Shown here in pieces: positions 10,212-22,203 of a stretch of DNA of 64,000 bases. Every line of letters begins with the position of its first letter. Position 1 is the stretch's first letter. The stretch spans positions 294,150,161 through 294,214,160 of the forward strand of contig CM071567.1 in NCBI GenBank assembly GCA_036426205.1, written 5' to 3'. Under the pieces are notes generated by a model. That model ran no database searches and was not told the DNA's origin. It was given only the letters and a program-made list of their open reading frames with translations. The position numbers and the translations under genes were made by a program. This stretch comes from Ascaphus truei (Eukaryota > Chordata > Amphibia > Anura > Ascaphidae).

Positions 10212-10840
10212 TTGTTTTGCTACCTGATACCTCAATGTCTCCCTCCTTGAAGTCTTCTTGTATAGGCAATAGCACGTAATATCTTAAATAACATTTTATA
10301 AATACAGTAATAGTATGTTTTCCCATTGTGTAATGGGTTTATATGATCAAATTATAATATTTTATTTTTGAAAGTGTTATTAAGTGTATCTCATTCTATA
10401 TTCTCCTTAAAAGGTCTAGAACAACGTCATGTATATTATATAAGAGGTTTATTATACTTCATTCCTTTGTTATACTTATATAACTATGTTGTTCGAAAAC
10501 CTTCACAAGCATTGCACAAATCGTGTCACGATTTAAAGATACCCAATATTTGAGGTTGTTTGTCTAACTAATTGTTTTTAATTCCATTTTTCTTATTGGA
10601 TTTTAATTTTGTTTGTATTCCTAGTAATTTATATTGGGAATATTATTGTTTAACATGCAGTTTTAATAAAGTTTTTTTATTTTTGTTCATCTTCCTGACT
10701 GACGGGGTTCCTGTTGCATAGCAACATGATGCATTGTGAAGGTCCTTCACGCGCCGATCGACATGGTTACGTCATGCGCTGTTCCTCCCTTTGGACTCAG
10801 AGAGGTTGTGTTAGTAATGCGTGTTCTCTATGGACGCGCA
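10212..10840 (+). other. PLE 3' untranslated region
   Basis: AT-rich, no coding frame. AATAAA at about 10666 is followed by the T-rich TTTTTTTATTTTTG. Runs into the right inverted terminus. Confidence 0.5.
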
Positions 10841-11197
10841 CACTACACCCCTCAGGTCCTATTGCGCAATGACGCTCAACGTCGGATACGGTCATGCTAT
10901 CATGTTGCACCTCCCGGTTGTTTACGTCACAGGTCATGGGTTACATCCCATGTCAGGTGACTAACCCGGAAGTTGTTGCGGTTGGTTCCCGTCATGCCAG
11001 GTTCAGTATAAAGTGTATTCTTTATGTGATATGTGTATTCACCTTGATAAAGGACTATCAATAGTCCGAAACGCGTTGGTGTGTGTTGTATTTAACTCTG
11101 ATTTAATTAAAATAGCTTAATACATGGGAACGCTTCCTGGTGGTTCTTTTGTTGCTGGATATAGTGCTCCGTTTTTCCTTCTTCACCTTCCTATGTC
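10841..11197. repeat. PLE right inverted terminus
   Basis: Reverse complement of 7934-8273. It differs by an 18-bp insertion (CATGGGTTACATCCCATG, itself a small palindrome, near 10935) and a few substitutions. Confidence 0.85.
11040..11081 (+). ncRNA. Hammerhead-like ribozyme motif (right PLE terminus)
   Basis: CACC stem I, core UUGAUAA at 11044-11050, stem II hairpin 11052-11067, GAAA at 11068-11071, ACGCGU then U (GUU triplet), and GGTG closing stem I. Positions 3 and 8 are U and A instead of C and G, a paired change. Confidence 0.6.
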
Positions 11198-11640
11198 TGT
11201 GTACAGCCTATCATGGTGCAGACTTTGTGCCTTAGGGAGGAAGTGTCCTAAATTGTAGTCAGTGTAGTGGTGAGTCTGGTCTGAGGAGGAGTGGAGCTGA
11301 GTCCCTCCCGGCCGGGAGAAGACAGGCTTTCAGCCCTTAAGGGGTTGAGGTATGAGACCTACCAGATTGCAAGGCCTCAAGATTGGAAGAAGGCCAGCAC
11401 CATCCAGAGGACTGGGACTGATCCTGAAAACCCATGCATACGCTGTAATGACAACTGCAGTGGCTGCCTCAATAAAGGATCCTGTTTTATTTACCTCTAC
11501 CTAAGTAACAGTCTATTGGGTAGAGGTATGCTTGAGAACTGTCATGGTGGGGACTGTCTCCAGTATTCCTGGATCCTGCTATGACTGGAGGCGCTGACAC
11601 CATGAGAAGAGTCTGAAGGGGGATGGGGGGGGGGGGGGGG
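11198..11640 (+). repeat. LTR-type repeat fragment
   Basis: Shares with the antisense segment 22970-23690 a block containing GAGCTGAGTCCCTCC, CAAGGCCTCAAGATT/CAACATT, CAGCACCATCCA, AATAAAG and CTATGACTGGAGGCGCTG. The TGGAGGCGCTG box also occurs inside the LTRs at 13473 and 56676, so I take this as a decayed LTR. Ends in a G-run at 11623-11642. Confidence 0.5.
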
Positions 11641-11813
11641 GGAACAGCAGCGCTACAGTAGTATTGGAAGTGTACGGATGTTTTCTCTTATGATATGGTT
11701 GAGATTGTGTCATATTTCAGTAATTGGATGACTAATTTGTGTTACCCTTATTTTTTAAACCAGATTAATTATTTTGTTGATTATAGTCATAGTCAAGTAG
11801 TTGCAAAAGGGTA

Positions 11814-12314
11814 GTGGTCCAAGAGTGGTGCCATCTATACTCTAGGGACGGATTACACCTCAATGAAGAGGGATCTTCTGTGATAGGTAGGGAGAATGCT
11901 AAAAAGGTTGGAGGAGATTTTAAACTAGGATGGAGGGGGAAGGGGAATGAAACAGATAATGAACTAAATGGAATAGAGGAGGATACAAGGTGGTATGGAG
12001 GTTGAATGGGGGCAAGTGCGTGTTTGACAAGCAGTGAGACACCCATAGTAAATACAGATAATACTAGAAAACTTCTAAAGACTAAACCAAGTGGGCGCAG
12101 AAAGGAAGGAGCAGATAAGATAATAGTACAGGCTGAAAAAAAACTTAAATGCATGCTTTCTAATGCAAGAAGCCTGACAGATAAAATGGGGGAGCTTGAA
12201 TTAATAGCTGCAAGGGAGCAGTGTGATATCATAGGCATTACTGAAACATGGTGGGATGAAACTCATGACTGGACAGTTAATTTAGAGGGTTGTTCCCTTT
12301 TTCGGAAGGATTGA
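11814..12314 (+). pseudogene. LINE ORF1 tail and start of ORF2 endonuclease
   Basis: One frame with a single TGA at 12003-12005. Before it is the ORF1 tail, after it is ORF2: KLKCMLSNARSLTDKMGELE followed by CDIIGITETWWDE. The S-N-A-R-S-L and I-T-E-T-W motifs are the first two of the APE-type endonuclease, carrying the catalytic Asn and Glu. In an intact element this nuclease nicks target DNA for target-primed reverse transcription. A stop at 12312 and then a frameshift interrupt it. Confidence 0.8.
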
Positions 12315-12520
12315 ACAAATAGAAGGGAAGGTGGAGTATGTTTACATGTTAAACCGGATCTAAAACTTATTATAAGGGATGATGTTTATGAAGGGAATGA
12401 TGAAAATGTAGATACTTTGTGGATAGAAATTAGCAGTGGAGGTAAAAGTATAAAGAAAATGTTTGTGGGAATATCTATAAACCACCAAATATCTGTGAGA
12501 TTGAGGAAGCTAAAATACTT

Positions 12521-13201
12521 TTGCAAATGGAGAAGGCATCAAAACTGGGTCATGTTTGCATAATGGGGGATTTTAATTATCCAGACATAGACTGGGGCAA
12601 TGAGATTAGTATTACAACAAAAGGAAACAGGTTTTTGGGGGTGCTTAAAGACAATTATATGACCCAAATTATTGAGGAACCAACCAGGGGAGGGGCAATA
12701 CTGGATTTGGACATATCAAACAATGTAGAAGTAATAACAAATATTCAAGTCCTGGAACATTTGGGTAACAGTGATCATAGCATGGTCTCATTTGAAATAA
12801 ATGATCAAAAAATAGATTTCTTGGGTTCAACAAAGACCTTAAATTTTAGAAAGGCAGATTTTAATAAACTGAGGTCTAATCTAGTAGTAATACAATGTGA
12901 TGATGTTTTTGCAGGGAAAAATGTAGAAGATAAATGGGCAGTCTTTAAAACATTGTTAGAAAAGCACACTTATCAGTGTATACCCTTGGGTAATAAGTAT
13001 AAAAGAAATAAGTCAAAACCAAGGTGGCTAAATAAACAGGTAGGGGAGGAAATGGACAAGAAGAGGAAGGCGTTTAGATTCTTTAAATCAGAAGGGACGG
13101 AGACATCATATCAGAATTATAAGGAATGTAACAAAAATTTCAAATGGGCAATCAAATTAGCAAAAATGGATAATGAAAAAAAGGATTGCAATAGAAAGTA
13201 A
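12521..13201 (+). pseudogene. LINE ORF2 endonuclease C-terminal part and linker
   Basis: Contains HVCIMGDFNYPDIDW (the G-D-F-N catalytic motif), TRGGAILDLDISN and LGNSDHSMVSFE (the final S-D-H motif), then the basic linker KPRWLNKQVGEEMDKKRKAF. It is open for 226 codons, then meets a stop at 13199; the frame resumes at 13282. Confidence 0.85.
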
Positions 13202-13281
13202 GGTCAACCCAAAAAAGTTCTTTAAGTACCTTAATAACAAAAAAAACGAGAAAAGAAAATATAGGACCCTTTCAGTGTGAG

Positions 13282-13472
13282 ATGGGTAGGCAGATTATTA
13301 TTGGAGATAAGGAAAAAGCTGAGGTATTAAACAAATTCTTTGCCTCTGTGTTTACCAGGGAAGAATCAAGTTCAATAGTAGTGCCGCAGGAGGAAGCAAC
13401 AACCTCCATATTAATGAACAATTGGTTAACTGAGGAAGAAGTTCATAAGCGACTTGAAAAAATTAAAGTAAA
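13282..13472 (+). pseudogene. LINE ORF2 pre-RT segment, cut by the LTR insertion
   Basis: Reads KEKAEVLNKFFASVFTREE then WLTEEEVHKRLEKIKVN, the conserved stretch just upstream of the RT. It breaks off at 13472, the left insertion point of the LTR element, and resumes at 18784 as NKAPGPDGIHPRVLKEL. Confidence 0.9.
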
Positions 13473-14922
13473 TGTAGCCCCGGTCTCTTTTTGGTCCCAG
13501 AGACCCCCCTCCTTGCGTGCCAAGCGGTCGCGGGTGCCGCCGGAGGCAGCGACGGACCCGCCGGCATGACGAGAAGGTGCGGGCCGGAGCAGGGAGCACT
13601 CCGAGGACTCGCGGCGCACCCGGCTATCCGGGGCCGCCATTACAGTTGCGCGCTCATGCGCCGTGATCACGCATGCGCGGGAAAAGCTAGGGAGTTGCGG
13701 CAGCCATTAGGGAGTCGTGCATGCGAAGAAAAATCGCGTACGCGGCCCCAAGGCAAAAGCAGCCTCCACGGGACTACAATTCCCAGGAGGCTTAGGGCCA
13801 AAGACCCCAGGAGTCCCCAAGTGGCCAATGAGCGGCCAGCATTCCCTAGAGCAGAGATGGATACATTTTGCGGGCTTGGAGCAGAGGCAGTTGGAGCTGG
13901 GAGCAGGAAGGGGGAGGCAGGGTGTAGGGAACAAGTGGCTCCTACACCAGGTAAGGTGATCCCCAGGTCCCAGGCAGGCCCCAATCCCCAATAGGGTAGT
14001 GGGTAGGTGCTGAGGGAAGGCCCCTAAGGTAGGGACCCTGCCCTTAGGTGTGAGTGTGTGTGCAGTCTTGTCAGTGTCACGGCTGTCAGTGCTGTGAGCG
14101 CTGACAAGAAGGCACCGTGTGTGCAGTGTAGCTGCAGGTACCAGGTTGAGTGCAGTGCGGTTGCTGCAGGTATTAGGTACAAGCTAGTGAGAGGGGATCC
14201 GGGAGGTGAAGGGAGAGGTAGTGTGGGCGCAGGGGGTCAGTGACCCGCCTGCATAGGACAGTTCTCCCCCGTAGGCCCCTAGGAGTATTCCCTGAAGTCA
14301 CCGTAGGTTGCAGGCTGCAGGGACGTCCCATAGTGGTAGCGAGCCTCACCCTTACTGAGTACCAGTTAGGGACAAAGCACAGAGTTGCGGTTGTGGCGAG
14401 TCGTTTGGGACCAGACGGCTGGACATTGAGACCGGAAGGTATTATTTACATCAAGTGCACCAACACCAGTCAACAGGTGCTGATCCCGTCTTAGGCGTAA
14501 CTCTTTGGGGACACTAGCAAAGTGGCCAAAGGACTGAGCCTATACCAATATAGTAGTATACATGGAAACAATGTGTGGGGCACGCGGTGAGGGGATGGAG
14601 ACGTTATTCATGATGAGAGTGGCCGAGCCACTAAGGTTATATGAGCGTTAGAGTATAAGTATATGTGATATGTGTTCTTGCTACGTTTCATTATAAAGTG
14701 ATAAGGTATTATTGCGTTACAGTAAAACTGGTTGCATTCATATGTGTGTTGTTGTATTTCTTGCCCAGGGGAATCTCACATCACGGGGATCCTGGGTAAG
14801 TGGAGGCGCTGCGCTATAAGTGTTACCCCAGGCTCCCAGCTAGCGGAGGTTCAGATCTCCTGGAGCCACAGGTTGTGTACAGTGACCAGTAGTCTCTTTG
14901 GGAGCGTCAGAAAAAGGGTTCA
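13473..14922 (+). repeat. 5' LTR
   Basis: TG...CA ends; GC-rich 5' half, with upstream-type sequence resembling a CpG promoter. About 280 bp (13811-14092) are absent from the 3' LTR, and about 60 bp present in the 3' LTR (18244-18306) are missing here. Elsewhere the two LTRs are roughly 92-95% identical by eye. Confidence 0.85.
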
Positions 14923-17530
14923 TTTGGAGGCAGACCTGGGGTGCCCTGTAATTTTTTTTCTCAATTGTGCTTATACGTTTTCACCATGGTTGTTATGCCC
15001 TCAAGGCCGGAGGGTCCTTTCGATGTGAAGGTTAATTGGGGGTTGTACCTAAGACCGCATCCCCCGATATGGCGGGAGAGCCCATGTGCTGACTGCCCGC
15101 CTACGGGGGAAAATGTTGCAGAAATCTGTCCAGCTCTAAAGAAATCTGTCCAGGACTGGCGGGAAAACCCGAGCCCCGCCCCTATCACTTGAGTGGCGCA
15201 GAGCCGCGCCAGGACCATTCCTTCATAGAATGTGCCCCTCCTCTGCATCACAAGTGGAGAGTGTATGAGGAACTGCAGTCAGCAAATTCTGTTCTTCATA
15301 ATAGAAGTATAAGATGCAGTAAATCACACCCTCAAGTGTATGGAGTCTGGCTATCAGCGGAGGGGAAGGTGCCCAATCTTTTGTGTCCGTGCATCCAAAA
15401 TGTATTGAATCTGTCTGCTGGTATGAACTATGACCCCAACCTGCTGCTACTAGACTACAAGGAGGTGTTCATAGAAGGGATAAGGTGTCTACACAACTCT
15501 TGAGTTACTTCTGACTTCTTGGTGATGAAATGACTTGGGTACCCGGATGTACCTGCTGCCGAGTACAGTTTCCAGAGCCAGTGTTGCTAGAGACTCCGGA
15601 ACCCGCCCAGGAAGAAGCGGTCGACTTCAAGACTGGATCAGTCAGTGCAGGTAATCAATCTACCTACCTCACGGAAGTTTCGGAGGGCTTGTGCACTCTA
15701 ACCATGGTCCCAGAGTCGGTTCTAGAGCCGGAACCAGCAGAGAAAGATGTGATTGGCCTTTATACACAGAAGGGGGTACCACCTGCTCTGACTTTCACCC
15801 CCGGCTGTATAGAGTCATACGGGCCCCAAAGTCAGGCTTGCCACTGGTAGTGTGCCCATGTGTAGTAGAAGACTGGAATGTGACTGGTGGCTGGACTGAT
15901 GGGTCATCTACCTTACTCCCAGCGCTCACGACAGCAGTGGTAGATGGGGAAGGATGCCTGCACTGCTGCCTGAGCGGATGTGATTGCCCCGTCGGTGACT
16001 TTACCTGAGGGCCCAAGTGTCCAGACTGTGAGGTTCAGTTCATGAAACCCAGACTGCCGCAGCCTACAGAACCGCCAGAGAAAGAAGAGGAGGAGCTTGA
16101 CCTCTCTGCTAAAGTGAGTTATGCTGGTAATCAGTCTGTCCTAATTCCAGAGGCCTCAGGGGACCCGTGTGTCCAAACCAATGTTGCAGACACGGCTCCA
16201 GACCCGGTTCCAGACCCTCTCAAAGGGGACGTCCTAGTGCTAGAGCAGGAACCTCTGATGGCGGAACCCGTGGAGAAAGAGGCGCCTGATGTCTCTACCC
16301 CGGCGGTCAACGCCGCTGCTAGTCCACCTACCTCAGCTATGGAGGTTGTGGAGGGCCGTGTGCCCAAATGGACATTCTAGATTCAGGTTCCGAGCCGGAG
16401 CCGCCAAAGGCAGAGTCACAGATGTCGGAACCCCAGATGTCGGTTCCAGACCCGGTTCCTGAGCAGGAACCACAAATCCCAGAACCGCAGATTCCGGAAT
16501 CACAGGGTAAGGTGTATATACCCCCACCTTCTCTTGGTGATTCCAGCGACCAACCATTCATGGTGATGCGCCTGCCGGCAGACCACTCTTGCGAAGTCAC
16601 CGAGCCAACTATCTCGGCGGATACAAAGCCTGCTGTGGGTCCGTGTGCCCTAGATGAGGTGTGTCCAGATGCTGGCGCTTGCTCTGATGTAGGCCCGTGT
16701 GCCCTACTGTGGCCAGTCTGGTCTTCTACGATGGTACCAGTGGTCCCAGGCTTGGGATCAGTACCTGGCAACGACGACAGGGGTGAGTTGACTGCCCCAG
16801 GGTGTCGAGTGTGAGCTCCCCGGTGATCGTGGAGCCTGGTGGCTCCAAAAGTAGGGTCACCCGGGCGATTGGCTCACCTCGTCATCGTGTCCTGGTGGAG
16901 GTGTCTCCCTAGAAGATCTCTGCACACCAGGGAGCGGATTTGACCTCATCAAGGTATCCAGAACAGCGGCCATGAGCGATGCTTACTCTTACACGAGGAA
17001 CCTCCCAGCTTTTTCTTCTCAAGACATGGGCCCGCACGTAGACATTGTGCTGTCCCCAGAAGACATCACCGCTAAAGGGATTGCTGGAGCGAACAAAGAC
17101 TGTGCTGTGACCGCTCTGGTAGTTGTTGCCTCTTTCATGCGCACAATGGAGCACTTCATTCGCCATGTGGTGGACCGAGGCAAGAGACTGAACCTCCCTG
17201 TCTCCCGTGAGACGAAAGCGGATGATCAGGCAAGGGTCAATACCAAGGACCCCTTACTATGTTTTCTATGAGGGGGAGGCGATGGTTTGTAACACCCGAT
17301 CTTGAGCTCCAAAAGTCTCACAGGCATCAGAGGGAGATAACCTCACCCAATCAGAAGGGGCACTCCACTATGAGACTCAGCTGGCCTCGGGTAACCACGT
17401 GATGATGTTGGGTACCAATGGGAAAATGCATGTTATGTGTTGTATATCTTTTGCAATGCATTTTCATTGTATAACTATCCGTTATGTTTGCTATCAAAGC
17501 GAGGTCGTTGGGATTTTACAAGGGGGAGAA
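14923..17530 (+). other. Internal region of the LTR element, degraded Pro/Glu-rich frames
   Basis: Short open frames at 15530-15850, 16042-16380, 16368-16814 and 16972-17271 encode Pro/Glu/Val-rich protein with repeated PxPVPxxEPQ-like units (for example EPQMSVPDPVPEQEPQIPEP at 16420-16490) and a more ordered tail (MSDAYSYTRNLPAFSSQDMG). They overlap in different frames, suggesting one longer frame broken by indels, perhaps a Gag-like protein. I recognise no Gag zinc knuckle. A primer-binding site would start near 14925 (TGGAGGCAGACC); I cannot assign the tRNA. Confidence 0.5.
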
Positions 17531-18783
17531 TGAAACCTCGGTTTCTTTTTGGTCCCAGAGACCCCCCTCCTTGCGTGCCAAGCGGTCGCGTGTGCCGCCG
17601 GAGGCAGCGACGGAAACGCCGGCACGACGAGAAGGTGGGGGCCGGAGCAGGGAGCGCTCCGAGGACTCGCGGCGCACCCGGCTAGCGGGGGCCGCCATTA
17701 CAGTTGCGCACACATGCGCCGTGATCGCGCATGCATGGGAGAAGCTATGGAGTTGCGGCGGCCATTAGAGAGTCGCGCATGCGCAGGAGAATCGCGCACA
17801 CGGCCCCAAGGCAAAAGCAGCCTCCACGGGACTACGGTTCCCAGGAGGCTTAGGGCCAAAGACCCCTGTGAGCGCTGACAAGAAGGCACAGTGTGTGTGC
17901 AATGTAGCTGCAGGTACCAGGTTGAGTGCAGTGCGGTTGCTGCAGGTACCAGGTTGAGTGCAGTGCGGTTGCTGCAGGTATTAGGTACAAGCTAGTGAGA
18001 GGGGATCCGGGAGGTGAAGGGAGAGGTAGTGTGGGCGCAGGGGGTCAGCGATCCGCCTGCATAGGACAGTTCTTCCCCGTGGGCCCCTAGGAGTATTCCC
18101 TGAAGTCACCGTAGGTTGCAGTGCTGCAGGGACGTCCCATAGTGGTAGCGAGCATCACCCTTACTGAGTACCAGTTAGGGACAAAGCACAGAGTTGCACT
18201 GGGTGGCGAGTCGTTTGGGACCAGATGGCTGGACATTGAGACCCAGGAAGCAGGCCGCTGATTCGTCTGACACTTTGCGAAGTTGTTACCGGTCACCGCC
18301 GTGACCGGAATGTATTATTTACATCAAGTGCACCAACACCAGTCAACAGGCGCTGATCCCGCCTTAGGCGTAACTCTTTGGGGACACAAGCGAAGTGGCC
18401 AAAGGACTGAGCCTATACCAATATAGTATACTACATGGACACGGTGTGTGGGGCACGTGGTAAGGGGACGGAGACGTTACTCCTGATGAGAGTGGCCGAG
18501 CCACTAAGGTTATATGAGCGTTAGAGTATAAGTATATGTGATATGTGTTCTTGCTACATTTCATTATAAAGTGATAAGGTATTATTGCGTTACAGTAAAA
18601 CTGGTGTGTTGTTGTATTTCTTGCCCAGGGGAATCTCACATCACGGGGATCCTGGGTAAGGGGAGGCGCTGCGCTATAAGTGTTACCCCAGGCTCCCAGC
18701 TAGCGGAGGCTCAGATCTCCTGGAGCGACAGGTTGTGTACAGTGACCAGTAGTCTCTTTGGGAGCGTCAGAAAAAGGGCTACA
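17531..18783 (+). repeat. 3' LTR
   Basis: Starts TGAAACCTCGG directly after the polypurine tract and ends AAAAAGGGCTACA. Contains a local duplication of the CAGGTACCAGGTTGAGTGCA unit at 17910-17975. Confidence 0.85.
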
Positions 18784-19340
18784 TAAATAAGGCACCTGGC
18801 CCCGATGGCATACATCCAAGAGTTCTCAAGGAGTTAAGCTCAGTAATAGCCAAACCATTATATTTAATATTCATGGACTCCATTTCCACAGGCTCAGTAC
18901 CACAAGATTGGCGTAAAGCAGATATGGTGCCTATATTTAAAAAGGGAGCTAGATCACAACCGGGAAATTAAAGACCTGTAAAACTGACTTCAATAGTGGG
19001 GAAACTACTAGAAGGTTTAATACGGGATAATATTCAGGAATACCTAATGGGAAACAAAATTATTAGTAATAGTCAGCATGGATTTATGAAGGATAGATCT
19101 TGCCAAACTAACCTTATTTGTTTCTTTGAGGAGGTAAGTAGGAATTTAGACCAGGGTAATGCAATTGATGTGGTCTACTTAGATTTTGCAAAGGCTTTTG
19201 ATACGGTTTCACACACGAGGTTGGTGTACAAAATAACGAAAATTGGACTCAGTAATAATATATGCACCTGGATTGAAAACTGGTTAAAGGACAGACAACA
19301 GAGGGTTGTCATAAATGGAACTTTTTTCAGGTTGGGCTAA
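18784..19340 (+). pseudogene. LINE reverse transcriptase, N-terminal part
   Basis: Starts KAPGPDGIHPRVLKELSS, then VPQDWRKADMVPIFKKGA, a stop at 18969-18971, and from 18996 GKLLEGLIRDNIQEYL, SQHGFMKDRSCQTNL and VVYLDFAKAFDTVSH (RT motif A with the catalytic Asp). A frameshift near 19320 moves the frame. Confidence 0.9.
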
Positions 19341-20240
19341 AGTCGTGAGTGGAGTACCTCAGGGATCTGTACTGGGACCCCTGCTTTTTAACTTGTTTAT
19401 TAATGACCTGGAGGTTGGAATCGAGAGCAAAGTCTCCATCTTTGCTGATGATACTAAATTGTGTAAGGTAATACAATCAGAGCAAGATGTAATTTCTCTT
19501 CAGAAGGACTTGGAGAGACTGGAAACGTGGGCAGGTAAATGGCAGATGAGGTTTAATACAGATAAATTTAGGGTTATGCATTTGGGATGCAAGAATTAAA
19601 ATGCGACTTACAAATTAAATGGAGATATATTGGGGGAATCCTTGATGGAGAAGGATTTAGGAGTGCTTGTAGACAGCAGGCTTAGCAATAGTGCCCAATG
19701 TCATGCAGTAGCTGCAAAGGCAAACAAGATCTTATCTTGCATCAAACGGGCAATGGATGGAAGGGAAGTAAACATAATTATGCCCCTTTACAAAGCATAT
19801 GGAGTACAATTTTGGGCACCAATCCTAAGAAAAGACTTTATGGAACTAGAGAGAGTGCAGAGAAGAGCCACCAAATTCATAAAGAGGATGGACAATCTAA
19901 CTTATGAGGAGAGACTAGCTAAATTAGATTTATTTACATTAGAAAAGAGGCGTCTAAGAGGGGATATGATAACTATATACAAATATATTCGGGGACACTA
20001 CAAGGAGCTTTCAAAAGAACTATTCATCCCATGGGCAGTACAAAGGACTCGGGCCATCCCTTAAGGTTGGAGGAAAGGAAATTTCACCAGCAACAAAGTA
20101 AAGGGTTCTTTACAATCAGGGCAGTTAAAATGTGGAATTCATTACCCATGGAGACTGTGATGGCAGATACAATAGATTTGTTCAAAAAAAGGTTGGACAT
20201 CTTTTTAGATGGGAAAGGTATACAGGAATGTACCAAATAA
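19315..20240 (+). pseudogene. LINE reverse transcriptase, C-terminal part
   Basis: VVSGVPQGSVLGPLLFNLFI (motif B), VSIFADDTKL (catalytic F-A-D-D at about 19438-19449), then after a stop KDLGVLVDSRLSNSAQ, ERVQRRATKFIKRM, LEKRRLRGDMITIYK and, in another frame, FTIRAVKMWNSLPMETV. At least three lesions. Confidence 0.9.
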
Positions 20241-20471
20241 GTATACATGGGAAGGATGTTGATCCAGGGATTAATCCAATTGCCAATTCTTGGAGTCAGG
20301 AAGGAATTAATTTTTCCCCTTAATGGGTTTTTTTGTTTGCCTTCCTCTGGATCAATAAGTAAGTATAGATATAGAATATAGTATCTGTTGTCTAAATTTA
20401 GCATAGTTTGAACTTGATGGACCTACGTCTTTTTTCAGCCTCATCTACTATGTAACTATGTAACTATGTAA
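20241..20471 (+). repeat. LINE 3' UTR and terminal octamer repeat
   Basis: Contains GAACTTGATGGACCTACGTCTTTTTTC and ends in about three units of TATGTAAC. A short terminal tandem repeat of this kind is typical of CR1/L2-group LINEs. Confidence 0.8.
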
Positions 20472-22195
20472 CCCATGAGCTGGACTGATGAATAATGCAG
20501 GAACTAATAGGGCAGGGATTATTTCCTTTTACTGGTGACCCCAGCTCTGTGAACAGGTCTAATGCTTTCCTTTGGTTAGTACTCTGCTGCATACTGTACA
20601 CTGGACTGGACTTCAGGGCACGCATCCTGAAGTCACATACAAGTTACTCCTGAACCTGGTATTTACTGTATAGCGCTCCTAACTCCTGCCCTTAAAATTC
20701 TATTGGAAAGGGAAATATTCTACGGCAGAGAAAGTTACCCCCTTTAGTTCACACAGTGCTACTACATAAGAAATGGGAAGCATAAAGGGATATTTAGTAC
20801 ATATAAAATATTTACGCAGGCTTTTGATCCCGTGAGCGCTCTGAGGGCCATTTACTGAAAATAGGAAGGAATTTGTTTTTTCACCTTGTGGAACAGAATT
20901 GACAAATATTCCACGACTGTTACTTTATTTCAGTCCAATGGATCAATTAAAATATAAACAGAAATTTCGCTCATTAAGCATTGACCGAAATGTTGCTCAA
21001 TTAACATTAATGTATTTTTAAATCTCCACAACAATGCATGTTTAGCTCTCTATTGTACAAGAGATTCCCGGTAAAAAGGGAATAGATTTTTGGATGTGAC
21101 ATGAACCAAGAAATTTGCAGTTAACAAAACACAGATAATCTTGTAGCTTTGAAGCATACAGTAAACTGAAGTGTTCTATCCTAGTTACTGTACAAAAGTG
21201 CCTTCTTTGGTATAAAATAAATGGAGTATATTGAGTTATTCACTATTGGGAATTTAAAACAATGAAATTGAGTAAATGCAGTTCTTAGCAGCTAAGCTTT
21301 TCTCAGCTGTCAGAATGCAGTACAGTAAATACAGAAAGAAAGTAGTGTGACATCTCTCCACTTTGTGAGCATCTCTCTAACACTATAAAGCATTGAATCT
21401 CAACCTATTTTCCTTGATGACATACAGTATGACCTCCTTTTACATTGCACTTCGTATATCAAATATTTTATTCAATTCTATTACATTCTCTACAAGAATA
21501 TCATGTTATTTAACAGTGTTTTATACATTTTTTAATTTTCTTTTTTTTCCTAATTTCTTGACTGTCATATTCACTTGACTGTTACAACACAACATGGTGT
21601 TACCAAACTATATACAATACCTATGTTTGAGATGCAGTGTTTCCCTGGTTACTAAGGGTGGGCACTTTCACTTGTGTTTTGGTCTTAGATTTAAAAAAAA
21701 AAATGTGTATTGGTTTTGCTGCTAGAAAAACATATTGAAAATGTTTATTTTGCAAAAGTTTGTAAGGTTTTTTTTTTTTTTTTTAAAGTTAGCTCAATAT
21801 ATAAATTAAAAATAAATAAATAAACTTGAACTTTTGAACAAACCAGTTGCACTATATTCTTAATGCTAAAACCCGAGATCAAAAGGAAATCAACAACAGG
21901 CTTGTCACTAGCTATAAAGCATGTAGTTGAAAGTTTGGAATGCTTGTACTAAAGGTATCATCCACATTAGGCTGCCAAAACCTGTATTTAGTGATGAACA
22001 CTGTGCCAGAGTTCTGTTCTATGCTGCTCGCCCTTTCTTGCTGAATGAGGGATGCTGGGATAGATCACAGGCACCACATTTTTTTGGTTTTGTCTTGTTC
22101 CCCATCATTTCTGAAGTGATCAGAACCTATTAAGGCAATAAACAAAATAAACAATCTCGGGGCAATTCCATTGAAATAAATAGTGCCTAGGAATA
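20472..22195. other. AT-rich unique sequence
   Basis: No gene or recognisable repeat apart from short A and T runs. Confidence 0.5.
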
Positions 22196-22203
22196 TTCTA
22201 AGG

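Larger units (their letters stand above)
7934..11197 (+). mobile_element. Penelope-like element with long inverted termini
   Basis: A 3.26-kb unit bounded by inverted repeats of about 340 bp (7934-8273 and 10841-11197). Inside is one PLE protein frame, reverse transcriptase plus GIY-YIG, broken by one frameshift. Each terminus carries an identical hammerhead-like motif pointing outwards. PLEs are known to have complex terminal repeats (direct or inverted, often partial) and hammerheads; the protein order RT then GIY-YIG is diagnostic. I could not find a clean target-site duplication. Confidence 0.8.
13473..18783 (+). mobile_element. Non-autonomous LTR retrotransposon inserted in the LINE
   Basis: Begins TGTAGCC and ends GGCTACA, is flanked by the direct duplication TAAA (13469-13472 and 18784-18787), and carries two homologous LTRs (13473-14922, 17531-18783). 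A polypurine tract AAGGGGGAGAA sits directly before the 3' LTR. The 2.6-kb internal part encodes no reverse transcriptase, integrase or protease that I can recognise, so it must have been moved by another element's proteins. Confidence 0.9.
11790..20471 (+). mobile_element. CR1/L2-group LINE, interrupted by an LTR retrotransposon
   Basis: Order on the plus strand: the end of ORF1 (RDGLHLNEEGSSVIG, the tail of an SGNH/esterase-type domain), endonuclease, linker, then after the 5.3-kb insertion the reverse transcriptase with FADD and a 3' UTR ending in (TATGTAAC)n at about 20450-20471. Several stops and frameshifts show it is dead. The 5' end is truncated. Group assigned from the protein order, the 3' octamer repeat and motif style; CR1 versus L2 is not settled. 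Confidence 0.85.

Noticed and set aside
13491..14000. Long frames on both strands in the GC-rich part of the 5' LTR.
   Set aside because: They overlap in several phases, are not conserved in the 3' LTR and cross the LTR start.
14793..14806. TGGAGGCGCTGC as a tRNA primer-binding site.
   Set aside because: It occurs inside both LTRs and inside the solo LTR at 56676, so it is not adjacent to an LTR end.
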